Positions 35,522 to 49,120 of a stretch of DNA of 64,000 bases are shown piece after piece; positions within the stretch are counted from its first letter, which is position 1, and every line of letters starts with the position of its first letter. A program made the position numbers and the translations under genes. The stretch is taken from contig NC_051140.1 in NCBI RefSeq assembly GCF_014839805.1, forward strand, positions 7,213,826 to 7,277,825, written 5' to 3'. The notes below the pieces were generated by a model that saw only the letters and a program-made list of their open reading frames with translations, was not told the DNA's origin and did not search any database. The stretch comes from Manduca sexta. Taxonomy: Eukaryota; Arthropoda; Insecta; Lepidoptera; Sphingidae.

Positions 35522-38230
35522 ATTAGCGGCGACCGAGCCAGCGGGACCGTTTGATGGACTTCATGAAAGTGCTGAGTACACATCAATTTAGATAATTGAG
35601 TGCACTCCCGGACAACGGGCGCCGTGTAAGCGATGCGGCTCGATGACATTTTTCGTATGGAAACAAATAGAAAGCTGGTAAACAGCTGTCAAGTTCAATG
35701 CGATCTGTTGAGTGTCCAACGGTTTACTGTTTGATGTTAGAGTGTACTTACTGTATTTGGAGACAATGTTAAATGTAAGACAAATTGTCCTTCATAGAAA
35801 CTAGGTGTATTTAAAAGCGTTGGTAAATAGTGTAGAGTGAATAATGAGCCCGCGGCAATGATTGAGTTACTGCAATGAATGAACATAATGAATGCAAACA
35901 GTTTTATGAATGAAGGCACAAAAAGTCCTTTCACGTATAATAAAATAAAAATTGGTAAACATTTTCAAGTAATTAGCATCTATACTGAACTACGTGAAGC
36001 ATGAATAAACACGCGCTGAAAATAAAAAATAGAAGGTAACACAAAATAACAAACAAGTCCCATTCTTTGTTAAAATATCAAAAAATGACCTGTCAAGTTA
36101 TTTATATTTAGTTGTTTTTTGTTGTGTACTGACAAAAGTGAATGCTTGAGCACTAAAAAAGATCGCTGTGTCAATGCATGCAGCCAGCAAACCGTTGAAA
36201 TCTGCAATTTCTTTAAACTCACTGATGCATTGCATTACATACAGAATTTTGCGAAATTAAGTAGCAAAATGCGAGTCAATGTCCGAGTCGAGCTGACCGT
36301 AAATAACAAAAACAATAATAACCAACACTGCAACCGTAATGTCGGCGTAACAAAGTTGAATAATTCTCTCACACGTAACAATATTCATTTAGCATCCATT
36401 TTGCACCATCCTCATAGTTTAAAGCCATCACCGGAACGATCAGGGAAACAGCGTAGGAAATAACCGATACCCGGCTGATACCCACTTTCACTGGTAAGAT
36501 TTCCATCATTGACTTTCCAACGTAGATGTGTGGTGCACGATGACCATTCTTTTGAGATCTGCATTCGAACATCATGCGTAGTCATGGTCCTCACATTAAG
36601 AAAGTCTGCCCGTTACCATATGAACTCGATCATATTATATTACTATCGAGTAGCATAATTATACGTAGGCGAAACAGTTTCGAGTTGAAAATAGAACTTT
36701 ATCTGGCGAGTACATGAATATTGCTCCTAATTTACATAAATAAACGTCGAATAATTTTAGACCCATTTTTGTGCTAATGATTTATGTTAAGGATCAAGCA
36801 GAAATGTTATTTTAAGAAAATTTATTAAACCGAAACATCTAAGTATTCTATTTAGACTCATCTTGCACTTTGTTGTAATTTATATGAAACATTTTAAAGA
36901 AATCTCAAAGCAACATCAAATTATAACACATATTAAGAATTTCAAGTGGAAACGCTCCAGTTACTTTCAGTGTCTTCTTTCTTGCCACACCAATTCGAGC
37001 CGATACTACGAAATTGCGAACATAAAAATAAAAGTTTCAAAATAATCCAATACATAACATTGCAATAAAAAATTGCACTTAGTGTAACAAACAGATTATT
37101 ACAAACTATTTTCATATCGTTCACAACGAACGGAATTTTAATAATTTGCGTATCGTTTTCGAGTACCTGAAGTAGTGTTTGGCACACGAGCACAGTTGTT
37201 TATTCTATTGTGAAGATGTTGAGAAGAGATGGGAAAATGTACGAGTGAAACTTCGCGGTAAACACTACGCCTGCTTTTAGATGCGTTATCTAATTAGTTA
37301 CATGAATGTGTTCAACTATTGCACCACAGTCTACTGGTCGTTACGTTTTATAATGCGAGAAATAGTACTCTTCTATCAGATCATCGTCATTTATAGCTCT
37401 TGTTATTGCACAGTGAATGTTCGGGCCTATTAATATTCTTATAGAGTTAATTGTCTAGCCTCTATTAACGAAATTCGATATTTGTTCATCTCTGAACTTG
37501 CTTTATTTTTATGATTATATATCATATCAGTATTTAACAATACTATTCATTCTAACGCAAAACTATGAAGTGAAGGTATTGTTACATTTCTATTTAGAAT
37601 TATGTCAAAAAATATTCTAGTAAGTTCAATCTGCAAATATTTTGATTCGATGTTTAGGTATCCACAAGAACTATTAAATCCAAATACTTCTTTACGTGGA
37701 AACTAACTGGGTAACCAGGTTAATTGCTTGCCACTTCAAGACTGGAGAAAATATAAGAATTTGACTTACATACATAGGTCAAGCGCGTCCAGCACTTGCG
37801 ATGTGCAGTCGGAATCACATTCAAAAATAACTTTTAATTCCAATTTGCATCCCCGTGTTTCTCTCAAGAAGTAATATTCTATGGTGCCTTAAATTTATCG
37901 TACCATTTCTTACATTAACATCAAAATGTTTATCGAGAAACAGAACTTACGTAAAAACAAGAATATTATCATTATAATTATTAACCAACTTACGTCATGC
38001 CGAAATGATTAATACAAATTTTGCACGCGACGAGTTTATTTCTGCGGAGTTCATGATTTATTGCTGTATCTGCAATCAGAAGAATAACTGAACGCAATTT
38101 GAACAATTATATATATTCACGTGAAATTGGATACGTCTGTTTTCATTATTTTATGATTTTTAACTGAGAAATAGCTATCATAGTTTTATCTTTTTTACCA
38201 AATTAGATAATACATATTTTCCACTTTTAG
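35522..38230. other. Mostly non-coding
   Basis: No gene supported. The 114-codon plus frame at 36,119-36,463 is Asn/Lys-rich and looks random. Minus frames at 36,369-36,594 overlap each other in different frames, with a more balanced composition over 36,410-36,600; I cannot assign them. The rest is AT-rich. Confidence 0.4.
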
Positions 38231-38268
38231 CGAAGGTCCATTTCTTTGCCGGGAACATAATGTACACG
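38231..38268 (+). other. Possible 38-nt micro-exon
   Basis: A strong 3' splice-site context (ATTTTCCACTTTTAG) is followed 38 nt later by ACG and the donor GTAAGTACC. Two of three frames are open (KVHFFAGNIMYT or EGPFLCREHNVH). No flanking exon is known on this strand, so this may be a decoy pair. Confidence 0.2.
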
Positions 38269-38738
38269 GTAAGTACCTTCTAAAAGACTTTTCCTTCTCC
38301 ATCGAATACAGGTAGATACCTTCTAAAAACCGAAGCGAACCCGAGACCCGTCAGCACTTGTCAATCGAAATGTTGGCACACCATGGCATCTGTCAAGCCA
38401 TTCCCTTAAATATTACCCGTAGCAGTATCACAACCGTTGTCAAGGCCGTCAGCTTGGGCAAGGCCTCCCAATTTATTATTTAATGATTAGGGATCGTTAT
38501 CTACCATGGACCAATGCAACATAATGTAGAGTCTTGTCTGTTGTCGGAAATATAAAGTACCTACGTCGCGTACAAAATTTACGAAATGATATGTATAGGA
38601 ATTAGCTATTCTTCCTTTCATGACATGTTCTCGAAGTCTTCTTTGAAGTACGAAAATCATTTGGACAGATCAAAATAAACATGGCTCAATAATACTGCCA
38701 AATTACATAATATATATTCGCATAACTTCACGTCTAAT

Positions 38739-38930
38739 TTGTCGTCAACACAAATTAACAAGATGTTTTATGGCGATAACTATTGGAGAAATGGGCCAAG
38801 TGGAAGATGGCCAAACAGTATAAATGGGTTTATCGCGCACCTGGATAATACGTGGCAAAAAGAGACTGGCAAAATGAAAACGAAGAGAAATCACTTACGT
38901 AATCGCGTTAATAGTTTAGGGGTTAAATAA
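38739..38930 (+). pseudogene. Probable LINE ORF2 C-terminal remnant
   Basis: Open frame of 63 codons reading DNYWRNGPSGRWPNSINGF, then LDNTWQKETGKMKTKRNHLRNRV. It resembles the RTGRP.RRW.DDI...W...A.DR..WR segment near the C-terminus of insect non-LTR retrotransposon ORF2 proteins. Catalytic parts are absent. The likeness is from memory. Confidence 0.4.
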
Positions 38931-40027
38931 ACGAGTAAATATTTATTTAGGTTATATCTATTTTTAATCTAGACCGCGACCTTGCAAGGCCAACGACATA
39001 GTCGCAGAGCTATGCAGGTTTATTGCATTTGTTGCGTGAAGAGTTATCGAAACCGGGCGATAGGACACAACCAGCCTTGCTGCCAAGGCCGACATCCGAT
39101 ATCAGCGAACATTAACCCAAAAACGTATGCAAAAATGCGTGGCTCTTGTTTTATGTGAGCGAAATTCGCTGGTGAAGTTTTTCAAAATGGAATGTTGTCC
39201 AATCACGAGTAAATAATTGAGTTAGGTTTATTCGCGTCGGTATTTTAATCTTTTCTTATTCAAATATAACGTGAGTAATAGCGAAACACAGAATGAAATG
39301 TATTACTAAATGATCAGAGATTAGGAATCTTTACACGCGTGAAAATTGCAGAATATTCTAAATGCATTCGAAAGTCATTGAAACCACGGTCTAAAATACA
39401 TCGGTGGAAACATAGGCGTTCTCAGTTAATAACACGTATTATATCTGTAAGTCGTGGGAAAATTAAGTGAAACCACTGCGCCGTCGGAACGGCATAACCT
39501 ACAAACAACGGGCGGCGAGATATTTTAGCTCTTCTCCGAGCTATTTACTTGCTTTATGGCGTCGTGACTTATTGAAAGTTGTTTGTTTTGTTGCTTTTTA
39601 TGTATTTTTAAATTGCTTTGTATGATGAAAGTCTACGGCTGCAGAAAGATCTTTGATTTGTTATGTTTTATGTAGAGGCGAAATTTTCTGATATGGAATT
39701 TTCATTTCGTTTTATTTAATTTTAGTGATAAGAGTTTCTTCGCTAAACAAAATCTACAATATAAATGTAGAGCAAAGAAATGCAAAGTTTATTTGATAAT
39801 AATATTCATGTATCTGTTAGATGTCTATTGCCACGAGTCGAAATGTCTTTTAGATATAATTTTATATTATAAAGATGAAAACGTTTACCTTTCTATACAC
39901 ATAAAAAAAAACATATGAGTTAATAATATAATTTTTTTAAATCCTAATTCTCAAATATATACAAAGAATATTAAACTTTATGATAAACATGATACGGCTG
40001 GATTCGGGCAAGACGAGACCGGCATGG

Positions 40028-40088
40028 TTGGCGCTCACTTGGGAAGGCCTTCGCTCAGCAGAGGATAGCGATCTGCGATAGGCTGATT
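40028..40088 (+). mobile_element. Non-LTR retrotransposon 3'-end scrap
   Basis: TTGGCGCTCACTTGGGAAGGCC, then TCGCTCAGCAGAGGATAGCGATCTGCGATAGGCTGA in order. This is a variant of the TGGCGC..GGGAGGCCTATGTCCAGCAGTGGA..AGGCTGA tail I recall from lepidopteran LINEs. Confidence 0.5.
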
Positions 40089-43000
40089 GAATAAATATGC
40101 AGATTTAAACATAACAATAATGATATTAAAATTAACTAGCGGCTATTTAAAGGTCCTCTTAATTTATGGAATGCTATCTAATATCTATGACGTCGATGTA
40201 TAGACCAATATGCTAGACATGATCTTATTAACTTTAGATAAAAAAATCATGATATGACTTACATAGTTTTTGCTACTAAGTAATTTAAAAAAAAATTAAG
40301 CTTTTTTTACAAACTAGCATCAGTAGTTTTCGTAGTAATCGGCCATGATCAGTCACGATTAATAATGTTTTTAAATGTTAATTAATAATTTAAAATCAAT
40401 AACGATGGAGACAAATTAAGGAAAAAACAGAAATTATTACCAAGATATTTTAATTAGGATGCAGTGACATTATTTAATATGCAAGTTTACGATAACCTTT
40501 TACATTGGTACATATTTTAATTTATTGCAGGATGTCAACATTTACATATCAATTTACGAAAAAAAAAACGAATTAATTCCGATTTCTTCAATAAGAAGTT
40601 ACCATTTCGGATTTTGTTAACATATAATTTGGTTATATACTATATTGGCCTAGCATATACTACAGAAATAATTTCTTACATAATAACGTGTATTCTCTTT
40701 GACGTCATTATACCAACGTCATAAAGTCTAAACATATTCCACAGGCGAATTACTGAGTTTGTACTCAATTTATTTTATATAAAAATAAGTTTTATTCTTA
40801 TTACGTCAAAACACAAAATCATTTATCAACATTTTAAACGTCCAAACCCCTTTTGTTTCATTAAAGGCTCAACTGGAGTTCAGTTAGTTATACCTTCATA
40901 ATATTAACTAACGAGAAAACTACCAGTTGCTAAGTAGAGTTTCGCGTGCACGCTCTAACTAACCACAAGACGTATATCCGCAAATTAGCACACGGTACGC
41001 GAGAACTGAAAATTATTATCGGTCAAGTTTACCGACTGACGAGACGTTTCCCATGAATGATGTATATGAATTAATTTACTTCATCGTTATTTATAACAGA
41101 GGTTAGTTTATAAGGATAAAATGTAAAGTACAAATACAATGAATATGAATGACAATCACCGAAGATTCAACGATGAATCCTACAAGTCCTTGGGAAATAC
41201 AGGTGGAATAAATATTTGTGGTTTGTTCCAACTATCAAGTTCTCGAGTCGGTGCCGTGGTAGTCTTGTCTGCTAATTCGAATACATACATGAATTAATGT
41301 TACTGTATTCGCTTGTATTCGCTTTTTAGAATCTGACTCAAAACTTATAATTCCTTTTATCGGTTGCGTCCTTAGCTTTATAGACCGATATCGCGTTTAT
41401 TGCTTGCCTTGTGATATATTTAGAGGATTTATTTCTGTCATGATTAAATAATATATCTGATATCACAATTGTATAGGAAATCCTAAAATTTCAAAATTTT
41501 TATGATAAATTTAATTATTCAGAAACCCTTAGGTGTTGAATTATTTCCAATATACGAGATATCATTTTACTACGATAGGTAGAGTTAAACGATGTTAAAT
41601 ACGTTTAGTACAGTATGGACTATAGTTGTTAAATCTAGGTCTTATCCGACGCTAATAAGTTATTTACTCTTCCACTAGTCACGGACGGTTACAACTTAAC
41701 GATTTCCTTAAAACACAACTTTCCTGTGATATCTTGGCGATTGGCACAAGTACCTATATAATTATTTATGACGACTGTAAATTACGTTCAGAAAACGATG
41801 GAAAGTTAATTCTGTGTAAATATACCTTATTGGAGGAGAGAGGTGTAAAATCACCGTGTAAATTGCGTCAATATATACAACATATTAATTACAGCGAAAA
41901 ATAGGAAAATATACAAACATAATGTAATAAAGCTTTGAAAGCTGAATCCATATCGAGCTAGTGGTAACCCAGTCGCAGAATAAAAAAAGAGCCTTGCACA
42001 ATACTCAAAAGACTCAGAAGTAGGAAATAAAATACATAGATAAATAAAAAAGGGGCGTCTTATAATGCATTAGGTTCGAGATTAGTCTACATCGCAAGCC
42101 AACTCACTACAATTACAATCTGTGATTTCCGATTCTGTTTACGTAAGTTTGCCTAGCTCCGAGACTACACACCGTCACGGCGCATCGCATGTCAACACAG
42201 CTAACCGCAGCTGCCCGTGTGTGACATTGCGATTTGTACGCGACACCTTGCACACATAAACCCAAGGTTACATCCTGTCCGACACAGCTTCCTTGCGGAT
42301 AGTAATTATATCATAACTAACATTGACTTATTTATCCTTATTGCTAAAATATAACAAACGAAGCTATTGGTTAGAAGTATCTCTGGAGGGAGGGATTTCG
42401 TTCGTTGGTTGCACTATACACTATAAAGATCCTATAAGTTAATGCTGCTAATGGAAATGAGATTTTATAAATAAGGAAGACGAAAAACAAAACTAAAACA
42501 CGATAAAGGTTAATGAAACCGTTGATCACGAAATTAGTCCACATTTAAAGATCTCTAGACATTTATGAAGAAAAAAAGAACACGAATACATTAGCTAGCA
42601 AAAAATAATGCCTGCATTAACTCTAAGTAAATAGGTATACTATGGATGAAAAAAAAAAACATCGCAGGTTATGATTAAAAGTGTGCTGTTTGACAGATCT
42701 GTCGAGATATCGTTTGATTAACGAGGTGATGTATAACGGGGTTGAACAAACATCGCCTTGTTTTTTTTCTTACGTATATAATATGTGTTAGCAAAAACAC
42801 CTACGTCAGTTAATAGGTAACTCGTCGCTAAGATATAGGTTACCACCTCTTAAGATGGGAACTTAATCATGTCTAGTGACAAAAAATATGATAGTACGTT
42901 GACAGCTCACTAATCTTTTGATTGAACACATGAAAGCCGTGTCAGAAAACTTATAACTTTAATATTTTTTCAATAGTCTAACCACTGCAGTAAATTACTT

Positions 43001-44760
43001 CGTTAACGGACGAACATAAACGTTATTACTTCGTTGAAAATATAAGCTATTGTTGCAAAGTAATGTCTGCTTGTTGATGCTAGATTTATGATCGTTGCAT
43101 ACGTAACGGGATGAAACCTCGACCGGGACGCGGACGTGATGCGCATCAAGAGAACGCGGTCTTAAAATATACTCTCAGTGACGACCAACAATCGTTCGTA
43201 ACCTAACCACAACTGGTTACGTTTCATTTTTACTACTGAAGTATGCGTATAAATTATTTGTTAGGCAAAATAAAACAAAAAAAACTTAATATACAATATT
43301 TTCACTATAACATTAATATAGTGTCATAACGTCGTGATTATCCATTTCGACCACTTGTATGCGTGTTTATAATAGATTCTTACTATGTATTTAAATGAAG
43401 TCTGTATCTAAACTAATTTCCTGTCAACTCGATTTTAAAATTTTAACGATTAGAGAACTAACGTCATCCGTATTAATACTAGTTTGGTTTTAAAATATCA
43501 TTCCTGAATTTAAATTATATTTTTTTTGTGTACTTTTTGCTCATTCCAGTGCCGCCATCTTTTTGAACAAAATAATTTTCTGTTTTGTATCATCGATAAA
43601 CTTAAAATGACGACGTGATATCCGAAACATTGACTAAGCGTAGAAAAAAAATGGTCTCCCTTGGTTACTACCTACATCATTCCCGTACATTTATGTTATG
43701 GAGTTATTCCGTTGGGAGTTCTTTAGAACTGTTCAGCGTTCTGCATTATAATGTTGACTGTAAATTTAAAACTATCTAAAGCATTGGAGACATACACTAT
43801 GATGTTGGCAAAATACCCGCATGGATCAATTAAAATTGCGTTATTTTAAAATTTGTGCCATTTGAGGACACAGTATAAAAAATCGGAAAATTATTTTTAT
43901 AACATCTCGATTTCTCGGAAAGTGTGTCCATCATAAAACTAGTTAGTTGCGGTGGGGCGATCAGAAAGAAAACAGAAAAAAGTCATCTCGTTATAACAGA
44001 CTTTCATAATATACTCGTGAACAAATAAATCAAGGTAAAAGCTTTTCTTTAAAAATATTGTTTTCTTCATTAAAAGCTTTGCGCCATGAACTTCGGTATT
44101 GGAGTCAAACCAATTTATATTTCAGCTAAAATATATTTCGTAAGATAATTTCACAAGACCATTACGACGAAGATGATTCAAACACGTTATCATACGTTTC
44201 AAAGTCAATCCAAGTGACAGTCTGATGTGATTAAAGTAAATGTTTGATAAGCAATTTTTATTGTTTTGAAAGTCATCAAGTTACGCATTGTTATAAAAGT
44301 CACATCTTACTGTTTAATAATGTGCCTCATTGTTTCCTATAAAGACTATATTAACAAAATCCGATTTGTTTCCAAATACTGACAATAAACTGCCTCTCAC
44401 AACAGTCACTCAACACTACCAATCTGCATAAGAGAATCATAATGTATATCAATTCAACAAATTTCCTTCAAGTTGTCCTTATCAATGGAGGATCGGTTGA
44501 TCATGTTACGATATGGATTTGATGGTACTGAACTGACATAAAATCTATTTGAATTCATCGAAGCAGATTGGTTTACATTATTCATTTGATTTCTTCAAAT
44601 ACTATTAGCAGTATTATATATAAAGAAATCTTCGGTTTATAGATTAACGCACATTGAAGTAGTCTTCGAACGCAAAAAGGCGCTTAGTAGACCATTTTGT
44701 GTTGAACGGGTCGAAATGAATATAGAAAGACAAGCGTATTTTTGCGAACGACATTAATTG

Positions 44761-44940
44761 TTTTTTTCTTTGCCTTTATATTTTTTTTGCCATCTTTTTT
44801 GTGTTTTTTTTTATAAAAATATTTTATTGTAAATTTTTTATTTTGTTATTTTTTTTTAGTTCTTTTGTACTCCATTTTTATACTTCGATTTTTTTTCCAT
44901 ATATTTTATATATTTTTTTTCTTTAAGGCCTTTTTTTTCA
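44761..44940 (+). repeat. T-rich low-complexity block
   Basis: About two thirds of the plus-strand bases are T, in many runs of 6-9 Ts, over 180 bp. The strand asymmetry is strong. It could be decayed poly(A) tails of minus-strand insertions or slippage products. Confidence 0.8.
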
Positions 44941-46328
44941 TTGACGCGTACTACAATTTGCGCTAATATCCATTCGTGTGACAAGTAGACAGTATATTAT
45001 CAAGCTTATATACAAATTTGGATTTATTTTTTTAGCTCTTTATGACTCAGTTTGACTATTAAACGTATGAATTTTCTAAAGTAATCAAACTTGATGTATT
45101 ATAATTAATAGTCAACTATCCTAAGTTCAAGGGCGTACTTTTGAAAATGGGGGGTAAAATTGCTTAATAGCTCCATCCGTACCACCTTTAATGCAAAATA
45201 AGTACACTATATTCTAAGAATGAGCATAGCTGAGCGCCATGAAGTTTTTGTAATTCATAATTCTATGAACCATTGTTATTTTATGAACCTTTTTGCGGTT
45301 TGTTGGCCACTCACTGCGTATTCATATTTCATTATTTATATTATATATTTAGAAGTGAACATATAACCCTTTATTCATCATTGCTCCATATGTTATCCAA
45401 AATAGGTTGTACATGAATACGGTTAGCGTACTTCGGTTAGAGGTCACCGATCGACCTCTACAGCACAATAGACCTCACAACACGCCCTAGCTCATTTCCT
45501 CACTGCAGTTCCTTTAGCAACGTACGCATAGGAAATAAACTCGGCGTGATTCATCGCTAAATAATATAAAAAGGAACTGCCAGTGTATGTTGCGTTCAAG
45601 GATTTGTTAAATGTGTGTTTACGTTTCACTGCGAATCCGTAGAGATGTTTTTGTTTTGACTAAATTGTGTGGACTGGTTGCATAATTTTCGCAATTTATT
45701 TGTTTGTTTACTGAGAATGTGTCGTTTATATAAAAGTTTAAATCGATACATGTTTAAACACGTTTGTCATATTAGAAACACTTGGCTTATACCTAAAAAA
45801 TAAACAGAGGTAGCGATTAAAAATCGTAAACTATATGATTACTAAAGCTACCAACTATAAAAAAATATATATTGGTAATTATCTTGATTAATTGTTGGAA
45901 CTAATTATATTTTTAGAAAACGTCAAAATTAGTTCTATTATAAATTAATTTGATAATTCGTTAATTAAATAATAATAAAGAATGTGGTGATTATCATTAT
46001 ATCACAGGTATATTTAATATCACGATGATTTCCAATCGTAGCAAAGCATTATCTACAAAACACAATATTTTTGCGATACCGTACATTTAAAATTTACATA
46101 AGTTAAGAACCTTATCTAATGTCACATAGTATTCATTTATGCATACAAATAGCAATGATATCAGTCATAAAAAAATGATGCAATATATTCCAGACATATT
46201 TAGATCATGTATAATATTATTTTTGTCTGGCGTTTCAACTTATTATCGAGTCTACACGTGATAATTAAATTATGGAACGCGCAGTGAATTTATATCGAAT
46301 GAATATAGCAACAGGTCGGTCGGGAAAT

Positions 46329-46374
46329 TTGTGGTGGAGATCTATGTTCAGCACTGGACGTCCTGTGGCTGATG
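46329..46374 (+). mobile_element. Non-LTR retrotransposon 3'-end scrap
   Basis: TGTGGTGGAGATCTATGTTCAGCA, then CTGGACGTCCTGTGGCTGATGATG. This is a second, different variant of the GGAGGCCTATGT.CAGCAGTGGACG..GGCTGATGATG tail. Confidence 0.45.
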
Positions 46375-48938
46375 ATGTTGAATATGATAAACTATTCGCA
46401 TGACATTGAATAAGGCGGAAGTCAAGTCTTTTTTTTCCAAATTATTGTTATGTATATAATGTATTCATAACACACTGAATTATGTATGTATTGATTGTAT
46501 CTTTCATTATAATTGCAAATGCATTTACTACACTATACTCAAAATTTGCTAAAACATTGACGAGGCATTATTAAGTAATATAAAATCTATAGTTGCTATA
46601 CATGAAATAACATGTAATGATAGTATTAGTTTAAGTTCAACAATTTAAATAGGCGTTTTCTATTCCAAAAGGTCCCGTACATTCCATTCTATTCACATAT
46701 TGTCAACCACTAAGAATCCAAAGCCTCCGTCACCGACGTTAATATTTAAAAAACAAAGACCATATCGGGCGAATTAACAAAATGATGTCAGTGCTGAAAC
46801 ATTCACATCGCCACTTGTACAGACAATTACAGGCACCGTGACGAATCTGTTTGTACAGGCGACACTCGCGCCGCGCCCGCTCACAAGCTTTGTCGACTTG
46901 TAACATATAACATACCTAATATGATACCTATTAATACAATTTATACGTCACTAACCTGACGCACTTGAAAACAATCATCATTTTAATACTATTTTAGGAG
47001 TAGCAACGGGTAACTAAGCCTCTTGTTTGTCGCAGGGAAATAATGAAGTTGATTTTATGTTGTGATGTTTCAAGAATTCAATGGAATCCATTCTAATATA
47101 AACGAAACTAATTAAAAGTAGTTAAATAACCAGAGAATCTGAAAAATCTAAATTTCATTTGGGAGTCTATTCAAATAATAGAATTTGTAGTTTCTACACA
47201 CTCAAAAGCGGTGCCGGCTTCTCTTTGCCGCGACGTCGCGCTATTTCGATAGATGTTCACATTTAAGAAGGACAGGCGCACACGACCCCTAATCCCAGAC
47301 ACGATACCATCTCTGGACTAAATAGATAAGTCGAAACATCCTTAATGCAACCAAAACATTTCACAAATTCCTCGTTATCACGAAACACGCAATGCACTCC
47401 TAGGTAAATATTTCACAATAAATTCCGATACAATTTCATAACTTGCATTGATTAGCCTAGGTAACATGCACAAAAGGGTATATGTTACAAGGTCAGTTTA
47501 AAAGATAACAGAAAGAGAACATCGAATGTCATTCAATCAATTAAAAGGGCTATTAAGCGCAGCTCGTTTAATATATGTGGTACTTTGAAACGTTTTTTAT
47601 TAATTTGTATTTACAAAGGGCTGGTTTTCCAATCAGATTATAAATATTTAAAGGATAAGATATTAGATAACACAAATAAATTATAATGAATAGACAATTT
47701 TATCATAATCACTGAAATAATTTATTTGATCAAATATTTTACCCGATCATAGATTAATGTTAGCCCTAAGTCGAAGACTAATACTAATACTAAAGAAACG
47801 AAAAAAAATAATTGCAATTTAAAAAAAACACAATAGGAAAATTTGGTATTTCCCGTATATGGTGGATTTCAACTTTATAATTTAAACTGAAAACCTAATT
47901 ATTAACAGCTGTTCATAAATTACGAATTAGGCATAAAGGTACAATAGAAACATATTTTTCCTTGAGATAACGATAATTATTATCAATGTTAATATATTAT
48001 GGGCGGTATTATTTCAATCATAATATTTCGTTCGACCTTTCCTCTATTTAAACATTGTTATTCTATCGCAAAACCGTCCTCAGGGATATTTCCTAAATAA
48101 AACAAAAAAGGAAAATAATTTCCGCAAACATAATTTTGCTAGGAAAAACAACCTTCAGGTGTTCAAATCTTAGCACATTCCGAGAATAGCTTCAAACACC
48201 TAAAACAGGAAAGTACGAAAGAAAAATCTCAGTCTTGCACGAAGTATGGAAGGCAGAAGTTAATTATTAAGCAGTAGCGACCCATTAACCCTACACCGCC
48301 AACTAATAAGCCGAAGCAATGAATATTATTCAAATTATCTCTCAACAAACAAAAGTAATAACCACAAATTCATTTCTAAAATATACCTCGTTACATTATT
48401 ATGCGTAACATCCCTGAAAGTACACGGTTGGCAGAGACGTCAAGGTGAATGCCAAGGTCGAGGAAAACCGAATCGTTCATGCAATAAATAATGAATGATC
48501 TAGCGAATTGTTCGCCGGTTAATAGTTTAATTTATTATTCTGTGCGTGATTTATTCATACTATTGTTGAATTACAATGCTGCGTTTGCGCGTTATGGGTG
48601 TGATCGCGTGTTTAGGGAAGAGGATGCTATATTGTTTGCGGTTTATGTGATTAAAATTCATTCAGTAATTAATTTATATTGCGGGAGATGGAAAGAATTA
48701 TATTAATACTTCAACACGGAGCAGTGAATCATGTGTTAATGAACTTATTGTTACAACGGTGGTTGGTGTTTCGCTATGGCATTTTAATGGTTTACAGAGC
48801 AAAGTATGCATTATGTACAATTTTAATTTTAAGGTTTTACATGTTTTTTTTGCATCTCTTTTTTCTTCTTTTAAATTAGTACACATTTAAATGAAGTAAT
48901 TTTATTTAATGAAGTTTGTGCATAATCGTTTGCTTTAT

Positions 48939-49120
48939 ACGGTGAAGGAAAACATCGTGAGGAAACCTGCACACCTTAGAAGTTCTCTATAGGAATTTCG
49001 AAGGTGTGTGAAGTCTACCAATCCGCTCTAGGCCAGCGTGGTGGACTATGGCTTATCCCTCTCAGTAGTAGAGGAGGCCTGTGGCCAACAGTGGGACAGT
49101 ATATAATACAGGGCTGATAT
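48939..49120 (+). mobile_element. SINE family A copy, 5'-truncated
   Basis: Begins GGTGAAGGAAAACATCGTGA, then GTGTGTGAAGTCTACCAATCC, GGCCAGCGTGGTGGACTA, CTCAGTAGTAGAGGAGGCC and GTGGGACAGTATATAATAC, ending GGGCTGATA. Same order as the 18,283 copy. The tRNA head is absent. It is the best-preserved body copy in the window. Confidence 0.75.

Larger units (their letters stand above)
38931..48938. other. Ten kb of non-coding DNA with retroelement scraps
   Basis: No gene supported. LINE-tail scraps lie at 40,028-40,088 and 46,329-46,374 and a T-rich block at 44,761-44,940; each is listed separately. CpG-richer patches occur at 42,130-42,290, 43,110-43,200, 46,800-46,900 and 47,210-47,300, without open frames I would defend. 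The minus strand was scanned for TESK kinase motifs (VMVLKMN, HRDLTSKN) without success. Frames at 48,491-48,886 look random. Confidence 0.5.

Noticed and set aside
36119..36463. Plus-strand frame of 114 codons
   Set aside because: Asn/Lys-rich with an NNKNNNN run and no coding-like codon bias; probably random.
38411..38472. GGGAGGCCTTGCCCAAGC-like segment on the minus strand
   Set aside because: Too short and diverged from the LINE-tail motif to call an element.
42085..42136. Possible exon ending at GTAAGT (TCTGTTTAC/GTAAGT)
   Set aside because: The candidate acceptor has no pyrimidine tract, and the short peptide (STSQANSLQLQ) looks random.
45434..45460. AGGTCA..GACCT inverted nuclear-receptor-like half sites
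   Set aside because: The arms do not form a proper ecdysone-type response element; one half site has a mismatch and the spacing is wrong.
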